Origin: Emergomyces orientalis
Lineage: Eukaryota > Ascomycota > Eurotiomycetes > Onygenales > Ajellomycetaceae
Assembly: GCA_002110485.1 (NCBI GenBank)
Contig: MOWL01000070.1
Coordinates: 372,001 to 436,000 of the forward strand
Direction of reading: 5' to 3'
DNA length: 64,000 nt
Part shown: positions 23,262 through 34,008 of the stretch, one piece after another
Layout: each line of letters begins with the position of its first letter
Numbering within the stretch: the stretch's first letter is position 1
Notes under the pieces: model-generated
What the model saw: only the letters and a program-made list of their open reading frames with translations
Database searches by the model: none
What the model was told of the DNA's origin: nothing
Program-made: the position numbers and the translations under genes

Positions 23262-24435
23262 TCAAATTTTACTCCCACAAAACGCGCCCAGCGCCCTCTT
23301 TGTCTCATCGCTAGTCTCCTTCACAATCCCACTAACCTGCTTAAACACACTATGCTTCGCATCCCCCATAATCTCAAACAAAATACTCTCACTGGTCGTC
23401 ACAATCGCGCCTGCATCCCTCATCCGCGCCAACGCCACCACTCTCTCCTCCGGGTTAACACTGCTCACCCCATCGGCAACAACATACACCCTATGGCCCA
23501 TCGCCAGCAGGTCCAACGTCGTCTGTGTGACGCAGATGTGCGACTCAATGCCGACGATGATGGCGTCGAGGGGTTGTTCTGGGAAATGACTTTTCAGTTC
23601 CGGGGTTACCATGGAGAAGAGGGTTTTATCGAGGTCGGCGCGGACATTGGGGTTTGTGGTCGGGTCGAGATAAGCGTCCAATTCGGAGACGGTGGCGCCG
23701 AGGCGGGCGCGGTTTTGGGTTGTGATGTAGATGGGGATGTTGAGGGGTTTGGAGGCTTTGAGGAGTTTGGTGGATGTGGAGATTCTGTAATGTAGATATA
23801 TATAATGTTAGTTAACTACCTTCCCTCGTGGATGCATTTGGTTAATCTTGATTTTGAGTTATTTAATTTAATTTGTCTGGCGAGCGCGGGGCGTTTTGAG
23901 GGTTGGGGGCCGGAGGGAGCGAGGAAAAACTGACAATTTCGGGAACTCGTGGATAACTGGGCGGAATTTCTCTTGGATATCGCAAATGCTATAGTAGTAA
24001 AACGCCACTAGTCAGAAAACCATTTCGTGCCCTGTAGTTACAATATATTGCTCCTGGCTCCTTTCCCGATCAATTCGTCCAGTCACTTGCATATGCATAT
24101 AGACATCGCAGGCCATCAAGTCCACTCATCAAGACTGTAAGATCGGACGGGAATTCGGGGGGGAGGTGGGGGGCAAACATACAAAAGTGCCGGATTCCCT
24201 AGCGCAGGAAGTTACCCGTTAGCAATTACATTGATAAAGAAAAGAAAATATGGAAAAGGAACTTACGAATCCGCTCCGTCTTCGGGTTCTGCCCAAGTAC
24301 GGCTGTGGTGCTGGTAGACATTCTTGCTGGCAGTAGGATTGGGCCGGTAGCGTAGCGTTGTGCTGCACGGAGCGTCGAGGCGGAGGTGTAAGAGGATAGG
24401 AATCGGGGCGAGAAGCGTAGTGTGCTCGTTGGCAT
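23262..24435 (-). CDS. isochorismatase-family cysteine hydrolase, possible mitochondrial form
   Basis: The family hydrolyses amides or vinyl ethers with an Asp-Lys-Cys triad; this one resembles the ISOC1/2 branch, whose substrates are mostly unknown. Four exons: 24435..24267, 24198..24183 (16 nt), 23988..23935 and 23784..23262 (253 aa). The microexon restores frame and gives RNPALFICDIQEKFRPVIHEF, with the nucleophile-supporting Asp in CDIQEKF. Later come NIPIYITTQN, IVGIESHICVTQTTLDL (catalytic Cys) and the family-like VYVVADGVSS. The first 38 residues are rich in Arg, Ser and Thr and lack acidic residues, like a mitochondrial presequence. Met39 offers a second start for a cytosolic form. 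The gene looks intact. Confidence 0.88.
24183..24198 (-). other. 16-nt internal microexon of the isochorismatase-family gene
   Basis: GGAATCCGGCACTTTT on the coding strand, bounded by GCTAG and GTATGT. It codes the NPAL of NPALFICDIQ and is needed to join exon 1 (phase 1) to exon 3 (phase 2). Without it the frame breaks. Confidence 0.8.
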
Positions 24436-25500
24436 GAGGAATGAGGATATGGGGATGGGTGGGATGGATAAGTTATACGAAATAATAAAAGCGGCCGTTG
24501 CCGTTGCCGCTCGGTAATTTATTATTTGTTGCTGCTGGAGTTTTTTCAGATAAGACTGACTATTAGGGGGAACGATATCGGGGATTGTTTAACTTAGTCT
24601 CGGCCGGCTTATTGTTGCCCCTCGATTGCGGGGAAGCAGTGGTTTAGGTTTGCTTGCCGCCCGACATATTGTCAACGGCGTGTGTGCAGGCGGATGCTAT
24701 TTTCTGCTGCTGCATCGATCGTAGTTAGGTTTCTTTTAATGCCACCTTTAACTGAGCAATGGGCATGAACCCCTTGTAGGTGTTCGAATATCCTCCCGCG
24801 AAGCACTTCTGACATTTAAGATTCCTAAAATGCCCAAAGACTGTTGTATGGATCATACTTGACTTTCGTGTCAACTGATGTTTATACATTCTAAGAACAT
24901 TAATCATATTATATGATATGTTAAGCATTTCATATTTAAATTAATCGATAAACACGCAAATCGTGCTGTACATGGACAAGAGCTTAACTAGCCATTACCA
25001 TAACTGCAGCTTTCGTTTCTATACGCTGCTCCCACTACATTATCATGCAACATCGTTAGATTAGCCCTGCAGAGTGACGTAATTAACCGAGCCCGGCAGC
25101 GATCTCGAAACGTTGGCGTCTCTCAGGGCATGATCCTTTTTGGAAATCTTTTGAAATCATTGTGCCCAGGCTGAAATACATCGCCTGTCTGTTACGTGCT
25201 TGTTGTACTGCGGACTCTGGACGAAGCAGGGTTTTCTGTCCGGCCTAAGAGCCTCGTTCGGGGCACTCTTCGTTCTGGAAGCGGTGCGCACTTTTGGAGT
25301 GCAGGTTCGGTTGGTTGCCGGGCCGGTGACACGGAGCATTTCTCCTGAGTGGTGGTTGTGGAGTCTTCCAACGGCATAAACACAGCAGATCTCAATGCCG
25401 CATCCGTGAAAACATCCATATATACTCATGCAGCCAACCATTACTGTCCAGTTGCCCCTCAGACTCAATCCAACGACGTGGTAAGGCCTGCTTTGCTAGA
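24436..25500. other. intergenic, A/T-rich flank of the kinase pseudogene
   Basis: Contains the upstream region of the isochorismatase-family gene (to about 24700) and a more A/T-rich stretch to 25130. Frames at 25157-25500 on the minus strand lie just beyond the pseudogene end and match nothing known. Confidence 0.45.
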
Positions 25501-26246
25501 TCATTCCACTGCTTCATTGTCATTCTCACACGCCTGCAAATTCTGCTCGAAATCCGGCAACACCCAGTTAACCATCCACTCTGAATCCAACACTTCTTCA
25601 ACCGTTGGTCGCCCCTCCGGCCGGAAAGCCAGCACCCGCCTCATCAAGTCCAGCATAGCAGTAGTTTCCTACTCTCTACCAAACTCCCCTACCACAAGTT
25701 TCCGTCGGTACTTCTGCAACCATTCCTCATACGCCTGATCAAGTGAAGGCTATACTTCCCTTCCCTCTCTTGGACGTCTATTCTCGTCAAAGAATTGATC
25801 CCGTGCCTCCCAGCGATCCCACTAGTCCATTGGCATGGGACCCCGCACATCATTGTGCTGGGATACCATCTCATGTCACCCAATCAGTGCTGAAGATGGC
25901 CTACATGCCAATAGTCTCCCATATCGCCGTGGCCAAGCTGCAGATGGCAGCAGAATATGCGAGAGCGGCCTGGGACCCAAATTGAGCATCTGGAGGCCGA
26001 AACGAAACGCGCCAATGGTGTGTGGCAATCTTTCCTCAGGTGCTGTAAGTCTGAGGTGCGTGGTGCAAATGCCTCGCCAAAATCAGAAAGAAGAACGCCC
26101 ACATCGGACAGTTTGAATTCCTGTGCCTTTTTCTCAAGGTAAAGCGGTAAGACTACCTTGGGTGGAATGTTGGATAAAAGTGGTGTCCCGTCACGTCGTT
26201 TAATGGTGACCGTCTGAGGCCTGCCGTAATTTTCATAAAACTGTTC

Positions 26247-26277
<31 letters not shown>

Positions 26278-26880
26278 CCTATAAAAGGTATTGGAGAGCT
26301 TGACTAAAATGTTGTGAAGATGAATGTCTAGATGTAAACAGAAGTTTTCTCAAGTATTAGCTGAGTAAGTACATGAATGGAAGCTCTCACGGACATGACA
26401 AACCTCCATGAACATAGCCTTGTGAATGTAGATATGCGACCGCCAGAGTCAGCTCACCCACTAGAGCCCGGGCAACTTCAAAAGAAAAAAAAAGCGGCAA
26501 AAAGACTCTTCGCTGAGATTGCAGCGAGCAGGTGTTGTGGTGTAGCAAAAATGTACCCCATTGGGACCAGACACCTTGAATTCATCTAGAATGCAAGGGA
26601 CTGAACTATGCCCTAGGCGCTGATGTACAGATGCAGTCAAAGGTAGTGACGTAGAAAGAGCCTGAAGCCTCTTTGTTGCACGCAGAAGTGAGTCGGATTC
26701 TTCTGAGTTTGCAGTACCAAGTGTTGCAGGCGAGTATCCCTCGCAAGCCAAATAGTCGAATATCTACCAAACCCTAGTTTATACAAAATGCGGTACCTGT
26801 CGTGGAGGATAGCCCCGATCATTATAGGGTGATAGCTCCCTGAAACGTAAATCCTCTAATGGCTCTGCGCCGTCAGTCTA
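25501..26880 (-). pseudogene. decayed SRPK-like protein kinase
   Basis: Pieces of one fungal SR-protein-kinase-like gene lie in order on the minus strand but in different frames. Seen are GSYHPIMIGAILHDRYRI with the glycine loop LGFGRYSTIWLARD (26760-26840), DEFKVSGPNGVHFC (near 26560-26600), and VARALVGELTLAVAYLHSQ then GYVHGDIHLHNILV, the latter needing an intron with a GTTTGT donor. Then come TIKRRDGTPL, LLSDFGEAFAP (the DFG motif), FRPPDAQFGSQAALAYSA, QFFDENRRP, and LMRRVLAFRPEGRPTVEEVL near 25600, ending at TGA 25501. Frameshifts separate blocks. Stops fall at MD*WDRWEARDQ, EV*PSLDQAYEE, FGRE*ETTAM, VT*D and IGM*AIFS; the first two, and perhaps the fourth, sit where relatives have Trp. 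A 29-base poly(A) run replaces part of the insert region. It cannot code a working kinase. Confidence 0.85.
26247..26275. repeat. poly(A) run of 29 bases within the kinase pseudogene
   Basis: Uninterrupted A tract (T on the kinase strand) lying between the HLHNILV and QFYENYGRP coding blocks, where several kinase residues are missing. Confidence 0.95.
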
Positions 26881-27812
26881 GTTATATTTGACATCAAATT
26901 CACTGCGCGCAGTTGCCAGGACGAGCCAGTGTGAGCAGAGGCATAGACGAGGCGTTGAGACAAAGTTAAGTCATTTTTCCGGGAGCACAATGGGGTAAAA
27001 GGTTGAAAAAAAGGGGTGGTCCGATACACGAGTCTATGATAGTAGTGTGCCATCAAACACTCTGTGAAGTAAATTGCCAGCAGAGGATATTGAAGGTGTG
27101 TGTGTTCTACAATCTAACGCCCGACATGCATACCAGTACTCTATCTCGCCTCAATTGATGTGGGGATATTTATAGCGCTTAGCCGCCTAGACGTCTACTA
27201 AACTTACCCTTACCTCTATTTTCCTTGACCCGGCGTAGTCATATTTGATCCTTGGCCATCCGCCCCAGATTTCGTCCCGTATTTACCAACCTGACCTCCA
27301 AGGAAACTTGTTGGCTAGATAAATTAGATTTCTACAAACTGCTGGTTGGACTTGGCCTAACTGGGGTGAAACCACTGTCTGGCGTCATCGCAATGATAAG
27401 AGACGCGCACCCACCCATATTTAGCTTTGTCTTTGTGTCTTCAAAAAATTTAATTAAATTAAAAAAACATTTATCAGAAGATCGAATGTACTGTATATGC
27501 TAATAAATCTCAAAATGTAAGAAGTAAAACGCAACTGGCAAGCTGAACCCTTTTGAAGTACAAGAGAAATAAGATGTAAAGTCCTCCAAAAAAAAAAAAA
27601 AAAAAAATTTGAATGAATGAAAGAAATGAAAAGAAACCTCAGAAAAACGCCCTTTCAATGCTTTGGATATTTCATTCCTCATTCCTGTCAGGATTAAAGC
27701 AGGGGACCAGGAAGGGGGCGGAAACCATGGAGTATCCAATGGAAAACGAAAAAGAAAGGGAGCTAGACCGATGATGTAGACATCGAAATACATATGAATA
27801 CGGCTCGAACAG

Positions 27813-27843
<31 letters not shown>

Positions 27844-28103
27844 CAGCCTCATGATATATGCAACAGAGCCGTAGGAGGAAAAAGAAAGAAAAAAGGAGGA
27901 ATCGGCGTGGGGGGAAAGGGGCTCAATGGCCTATGTCACATGCAAGATCAACTCTATCAACAGGAATTTCAGGGGTAAAAAGTAAAATAAAAATAAAAAA
28001 TCTATACAACTGAGCCACTTCCTCTTTTCATCTTTCATCTTTATCTTTCATCTTCTCCCTTTTTGATTGAGTCTCATCCTCACTCTCACTCTGAAACTTC
28101 TCT
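26881..28103. other. intergenic region with two long poly(A) runs
   Basis: No supported gene between the kinase relic and the CLC stop codon. Contains A20 at 27588-27607 and A28 at 27813-27840. Both are on the plus strand, as is the run inside the pseudogene. Confidence 0.6.
27813..27840. repeat. poly(A) run of 28 bases
   Basis: Uninterrupted A tract, about 200 bp from the A20 run at 27588-27607. No recognisable retroposon body was seen upstream of either, so they are called simple repeats. Confidence 0.9.
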
Positions 28104-31100
28104 TCAGTTGTGCGACGCCTTCCCCTGCTCCTTCATAAACTTGACAAAGGACTTCTTATGCACCAGGCCAGCATATTGTCCATCGCGCAGGACACACATG
28201 TACCGTAGCCCCAGCTTGACGAAGCATTGGTAAACGAGATTTATGGGCGAGTGTATATCTAGTGCTACAGGCGCCTAGGAAAGGAAATTAAAAAAAATAT
28301 GTTAGCATAGCTTGCACGACAGAGTGGGTTGTAACTTAAACTTTGTCCAATTGGTGGGGGAACATAAAAATGTAACAAAAATAACGTACCGGATCAATAT
28401 ACGGCGTAAAATCCGTCGGGCCCGTCGAATCTTCTCTTACCCCACCACTCCAATCTCCATACGATGTATCGATGCACATGAGACACATCGCCTCGTCTTC
28501 GTCCTCAAGTCTATCAAGCGCGTATTCGAGTTCAGGAGCCGGGATCAACCCGACAAGGATATTTTTGCGGAGGATGGGTAGGCCGCCATCCAGCTCGCCG
28601 GCCATCAGGAGCACATCGAGTTTCGCGCGGAGTTCCGTGGCGGGGACGAGCGGGGAGCTAGATATGTCTATGATACGATTTTTCCTAACGCGGGGTACGA
28701 GCTCGCTTAATTCGATGTCGGAGGTTGGGTGGAGTTTGTTATCTAGGTAAGGGTATGAATTCATATCCGTGAGGAGGTCCTGGGATTTGTTAGTATTATC
28801 CTTTTTATATTTCGAATTGAGTACTTGGGAGGGGGTTTCCATGAAACTTACATATATACTCAGTGGCTCCATTGCATCTGCAGTCCATTTGGCACAGAGT
28901 ATCGCAAGGGAGAACGGGAGTACGTGATCCAGGCTGCCGGTTAACTCGAACAAGATGACAACCAGAGTAACCGAAAGACGAGTAACACCGCACATCGTAG
29001 ATCCAGCAGCAATAAGAGCGTAAACTCCCGGGTTTATGCATGAGAGCGCATCCCGAGAGCTGGAGCAGCTTCCGAAAAGGAAGGAGTCCGGGAAATGTAC
29101 AACAAAGTACTGTGCAATGTGGCCGACAATTCTGCCCAGTAAACCACCGACGACCATAGAGGGGACGTAGATGCCGGCAGGCACTTTGATGCCAAATGTT
29201 ATAATGGTCAGAATACTCTTGATAACAAAAGCAATGACGAGGTAGCGGATCACTTCGGGGATCTTGTCACTCGTAGGGCATAGACCCGTTCTTGATTCAG
29301 TGTTCGGGTCGCATGGGCTAGCGAGTTCGAAAAGAAGCTCTGATACGGGTAGCTTCGTATAGCGATTCCAAAAGCTAACTAGGCCGGTGATCAAGGAAAC
29401 CAAGACAACTTCCAACAGTGGCCAGCGTTTGATAACTGGTATGCGTCGGAACGTCTGTGCCCAGAGTTTCGATGCCTTTATAAAGAGGGCGCCCGAGGCA
29501 CCCCCAAGTACTCCGAGGAGCATAAATATCAAAAGCTCGAATACCTCCCAGTCTGAGACATAACGAACCTGGAAGAGGACAATTTTTCCAGTGCCATACG
29601 GGTTCAGGAATTTCAACGAGAGAGCGGCAGCCTATTCCGGGTCAGCGTACATCAAAGTAATCTAAGATATAGGGTAGCTTACGATGCAACAGAAGAAAGT
29701 CCGAAAGAGAGTTTTAGGGGGGAAATAATAGCTAGGGTATGAGTTGTCAGCTAAACGTTCTCTTGAAGGTAGTACTTCTTGCCCGGACGATAAATCCATA
29801 CCTGACTTCTTCCAGACCGAACAAGACGCCTCCAATAGGAGCGCCAAATGCAACACCAACACCACTAGCAGCACTAGCGCTCAGCACTTCACGCCGTTTG
29901 CCATCATTGTGGTGATATTTTGAGAAGATTCGACAGGAGATGTTCCCAATGCAAGCCGCAATATGGACGTAGGGGCCTTCTTTTCCAACACTTAGTCCCG
30001 AGGCGACAGCCAAAACAAGAGCCAACGTCTTTACGACCAGTGTTTTGAACCCCAGGTATCCATGAAGAACAAACCCGCTGAGGATGACCTTCACCTCTGC
30101 AACACCACTTCCAGCAGCTGAGTAGTAAACCATGGGAGGGGCAGCGACTACCCCCCTCTGCGGTGATTGGGTAGAAGAACTGGTTTTCCGATCGCGTATT
30201 GGAGACTTGCTGGGCGGATTCACCTCAGCTCCAAGATCCTCATCTAATGTAGATAGTGAAACCGATGACGGTACGACTGTCTTGGTAAGAAGTGTAAGAA
30301 CACAAGAGAGAGCGGCGAGAACGACAGCCCAGAAAACGAAAGCAATAAAGTCGATCCATTGCCGGTCGATGGGGGACGACTCTAGAATTTCAGACCAGGA
30401 CAGCCAAGCATCACAATTCTCCTCACTCATGCAGCAACGCCGTCTGCTAAAAAACCAGCTCTCCGTACAGAACCCTTCCTTAACATCAAACATGGCATTT
30501 TCCGTAACATCCACAAAGTACGCCACACAGGCCGTTATGCATCCTATGACAGCAACCAAGATCCATCCCTGCGCCCCATCAAACGAAGCCAGGAGCCGTC
30601 CGCGGATATCCCTGCGGCTTCGAAGCTGTCTAAGCCGTATGCCATCTGCTATACTGTCATGCACCCAGTCGGTGGATGTAAACTGGTCGTACCATACCCT
30701 ATCATCCAAAAACGACGCCCCCAAGGAGTTCTTCGAGGAGTAGTCCCCAGTGTCTGTCCTCGACCATTCCGGGCTGCCAAACCTGACGGCCTGTGAGTTT
30801 GCTCGACTGTGGTTCCTGGGTATCCGGACACTGCCAGCAGCACTGGGGTGTCTATGGAAGGTAGCTGGGCGGGGGGGAGAAGTGTTAGGTACAGTGGTAT
30901 ATGTGCGGTTTGAATCGTCACTGGCGCCCAAAAGCCCCGTTCTCTCATCCATGTCTATTGTTGGACGCCGGGGGAGACGACTGCGGATATCCAACTCGGC
31001 AAAACGAGTAGTCTGTCCCCGACGACTGGTGGGGGACGGCGGAGAGGTTACGATCAATCGGGGGTTATCATCTTGGTCGCTGGTGTTGTCCTCGTCGCTG

Positions 31101-31144
31101 AGCCCTGGAGCGTTGGAGTTGGATCGGTGAAGAGCAGGCGGCAT
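28104..31144 (-). CDS. CLC-type chloride channel / chloride-proton exchanger
   Basis: Moves chloride across organelle or plasma membrane; relatives acidify Golgi and vacuole and affect copper and pH homeostasis. Five exons: 31144..29802, 29731..29683 (49 nt), 29631..28852, 28779..28390 and 28274..28104 (910 aa). A long Ser/Pro/Arg-rich cytosolic N-terminus precedes the CLC core with GSGVAEVK, GKEGPYVHIA (gating Glu), GAPIGGVLFGLEEV (proton-pathway Glu) and GIKVPAGIYVPSM. Both glutamates suggest an exchanger rather than a channel. Two cytosolic CBS modules follow, split by the last intron; the last exon reads APVALDIHSPINLVYQCFVK and ends QGKASHN. The start MPPALHRSN at 31144 is preferred; an in-frame ATG at 31186 would add 14 residues. 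Intron 3 (28780..28851) is 72 nt and stop-free. Confidence 0.93.
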
Positions 31145-32542
31145 GGTAGGGGAGAAGCAGGAGAGGGATACGGAATAGAAGACCACACAAGCCCCAACTC
31201 CCTTGGAAAGCCTAAAATTATTATCCTATGAGGATACCAAGTCAGCTTACGGGAAGGGGCAGATGGCATAAGCAAAAGCAACCTTGGAAAACGGTCGAGT
31301 CAGGTGGGACGGGGTTTAGTTCTTGTTGTTGGGCTGTCAGGCGACATCTGGGGCTGGGGGACAGGACTCACCAAGACAAAAAAAAAAAAGGCCCCCCCTA
31401 GACCCCCCAGACGTCAGGATCTAATATGACGCATACGTAGAAGGTGATAGGGAAATGGAAAAGGGTAAAATCAAAGTGACGCGATCTCCTAAGTCAAATC
31501 TGCCTCGATATTCTGCAAACGATGTGCGGGAAGATAGCTGGTGTGAGGAGGAGAGGAGAAAGAACAGCACCATTCGCGGTTCGTTGCTGGTGTTTGTTTA
31601 GCGGGTGACCCGCCAGAGTTAGTGAGGGTTTAGTGCCAATATTATCTATGAGATCACTGACACGTTAAAGTGGGGGGATCCTAGACACTTGGAGGAGCAG
31701 ATTCTGGCTGAACTCTCAGCCAGTCGGAAGAATAAGAGAAACTGAGCAGACGGATGTTTCTTTTTGTTGGCTCATCAAGCATTGATAAAAGGAACATTTT
31801 ACAAATATGAAATATTCTTTTTGGCTCGAGGTTTGACAATAAGAAATGACATATATTTTCATTTCAGATGGCTAAATATATAACAGACTTTAACATGACG
31901 CGCGGGCTGCCAGGAACAAGGCCTGTAAACTTCGCCTCAGACCAGGGTTTGCTTAGGTTCAAGGGTTCTAACTCTACCGTCACCGTGCTTGATACCTTGG
32001 TATTTTGTTCATCTATTCTAGAATCTGCAGTACATCAAAATATCTCCAGGCCTGAGACGAGACAAGCTCTCCAACATGTGCCTGCAGTCAAGGATCAAGC
32101 TCAATAACCCTAGCTAGCTAAACTCCATCTCCATCCAAGCCACCCAAAGGTTATATATTTAACCAGGACATAACAACAAATGCAGCAAAAAGTGGCGCGA
32201 CGGGCCGAGTTAAACAAGGAGGAACATACAAAAGGGAAACCGAGGTATTTAATAGGTTATCGGAATGTTTCATATTCAGGGCTATATCTCATCCAAAGTC
32301 CGCCTTCATAACCACGGTTTGGTAACTCTTTTGTTACTTTTGTTAGGTTGCAACTCGGTGGAAGTTAAAAATTTCCCAATACAGCCGATTACTAATTTCA
32401 CCACGTGACAGTATTAGCGCCGGGTAATTTACCCGCCAAGACATTTCCGTCATCGAAGGATCAACCGCGATAGAACATTCACAGGAAAATGGATATATTT
32501 GTACTGTACATATTACGCGACATCCCCTTTTTATCTCTATTC

Positions 32543-32579
<37 letters not shown>

Positions 32580-32678
32580 CTTCTTCTTCTTCTTACTCCT
32601 GCCGTCACCTATTTATTTCCAAATCCACCCCGCATTTACACATATATGCCCTCTGCAGCTGCGGCACGAACCCCCACC
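31145..32678. other. divergent upstream region of CLC (-) and the GDSL esterase (+)
   Basis: About 1.5 kb with a 12-base A run at 31378-31389 and a short unrecognised frame at 31868-32107. The esterase-proximal end carries the TCATTA/ATT/CTT repeat. Confidence 0.5.
32544..32594 (+). repeat. TCATTA, ATT and CTT microsatellite upstream of the esterase
   Basis: Compound simple repeat 85 bp before the chosen start codon. It is in frame with the esterase: an ATG at 32499 would read through it as a polyisoleucine/leucine stretch. More likely it is 5' leader or promoter. Confidence 0.85.
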
Positions 32679-34008
32679 ATGTCGACTGTAGATACCGCAG
32701 ACCCCGAATGTTCAAACCCGTCCTTCATAGAATATGAACAGTTCATTCTCTTTGGCGACTCCATTACTCAAGGCTCGTGTGACCAGGGAAAGGGTTTTGC
32801 CTTTACTCCGGCACTACAGAATGGTGGGTTGATCCCTCTAGTTCAACCCCCGTTTCCCACTCACTCCCCCCCCCCAAAACATTTAACACATGCATATGTG
32901 TATGTGTATACATTCTTACAAAACGGGAAAAAAAGGGAAAGAAAGTGGAAAACACACGATTTCCCTATTTTCGGAAGTCGTTGGCTAAAAAACATAAAAT
33001 TTTCATACAGACTATATAAGACGTTTTGATATTATCAATCGCGGATTCAGGTAAAACATCCAAAAACACCGCAATCCACCACACAAACACACCAGCTAAT
33101 CTAGGACAGCGGCTATACATCCGATCAGGCCCTTGCAATCCTCCCATACTTCTTCCCGCCCGCCCAAAAGGCAAAAGTTCGCCTAATGGTATACTAAATC
33201 ACCACCTATGACACAACATATCAGCATACAAAACCGTTGCAAATATATAAGTCAACTAGAATAAAATAACATAATAAGGAAATGAGAGAAGAAAAAATGT
33301 TTACTAACAAAACTTAAAAAAAATTCACACAGACCGTCTTCTTCGGCGCAAATGACGCCGTCCTCCCAGGATTCCAGCAACACGTCCCCATCCCCGTCTA
33401 CAAGGACAGCCTAACAAAAATCCTCACACACCCACTGATCAAAGCACACAAAGAAATAAATCTCTTACTCCTGACCCCACCGCCAGTCAATGAGTATCAG
33501 TTTTCATCCTCAAATACAGATACAGACGCAAGCGTAGAACCAACATCTTTAATGCGCAAAGCCTCCCAAACAAAACTCTACGCAGATGTCTGCCGGCAGG
33601 TAGGCAAAGCGCTAAACGTGCCCGTCGCTGATATATGGACTGCATTCATGACTGCAGCTGGGTGGTCGGCCGGCATGCCGCTGGCGGGATCGCGAGATGT
33701 GCCTGTGAATGAGAAGTTGCAGGCTTTGTTGTCGGATGGTATGTTAAAAACAACTTTCTTTATTGTTATTATTACTAGTAGAAGTAGGAATTTGCCGCAG
33801 CTGTTTGGGATCCTTATTTTATTATTTAAAATATATATATATTAAAATTAAACAAAATTGTGTAGGGCTCCATTTCAACCCGGCAGGGTATAAGGTTATG
33901 TACGATGAGGTGACGAGGGCGATTCAGACGCATTATCCCCACCTGGCTCCTGAGAATGTTCCGATACATTTCCCGCCGTGGCAGACTGCGCCGAAGTCCT
34001 TTCTCTGA
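32679..34008 (+). CDS. IAH1: GDSL/SGNH esterase, isoamyl acetate hydrolase-like
   Basis: The yeast relative Iah1 hydrolyses acetate esters. Five exons: 32679..32823, 33011..33050 (40 nt), 33110..33188, 33333..33738 and 33866..34008 (270 aa). SGNH blocks appear in order: FILFGDSITQG (catalytic Ser), INRGFSGYTSDQA (Gly block, built across two splices), TVFFGANDA (Asn block) and DGLHFNPAGY (catalytic Asp/His). Each splice restores the family sequence, which supports the small exons. The start MSTVDTADPE at 32679 gives the usual length. In-frame ATGs at 32646 and 32499 would add 11 or 60 residues, the latter through an isoleucine-rich simple repeat. No signal peptide from the chosen start, so probably cytosolic. 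Function is by family resemblance. Confidence 0.9.
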
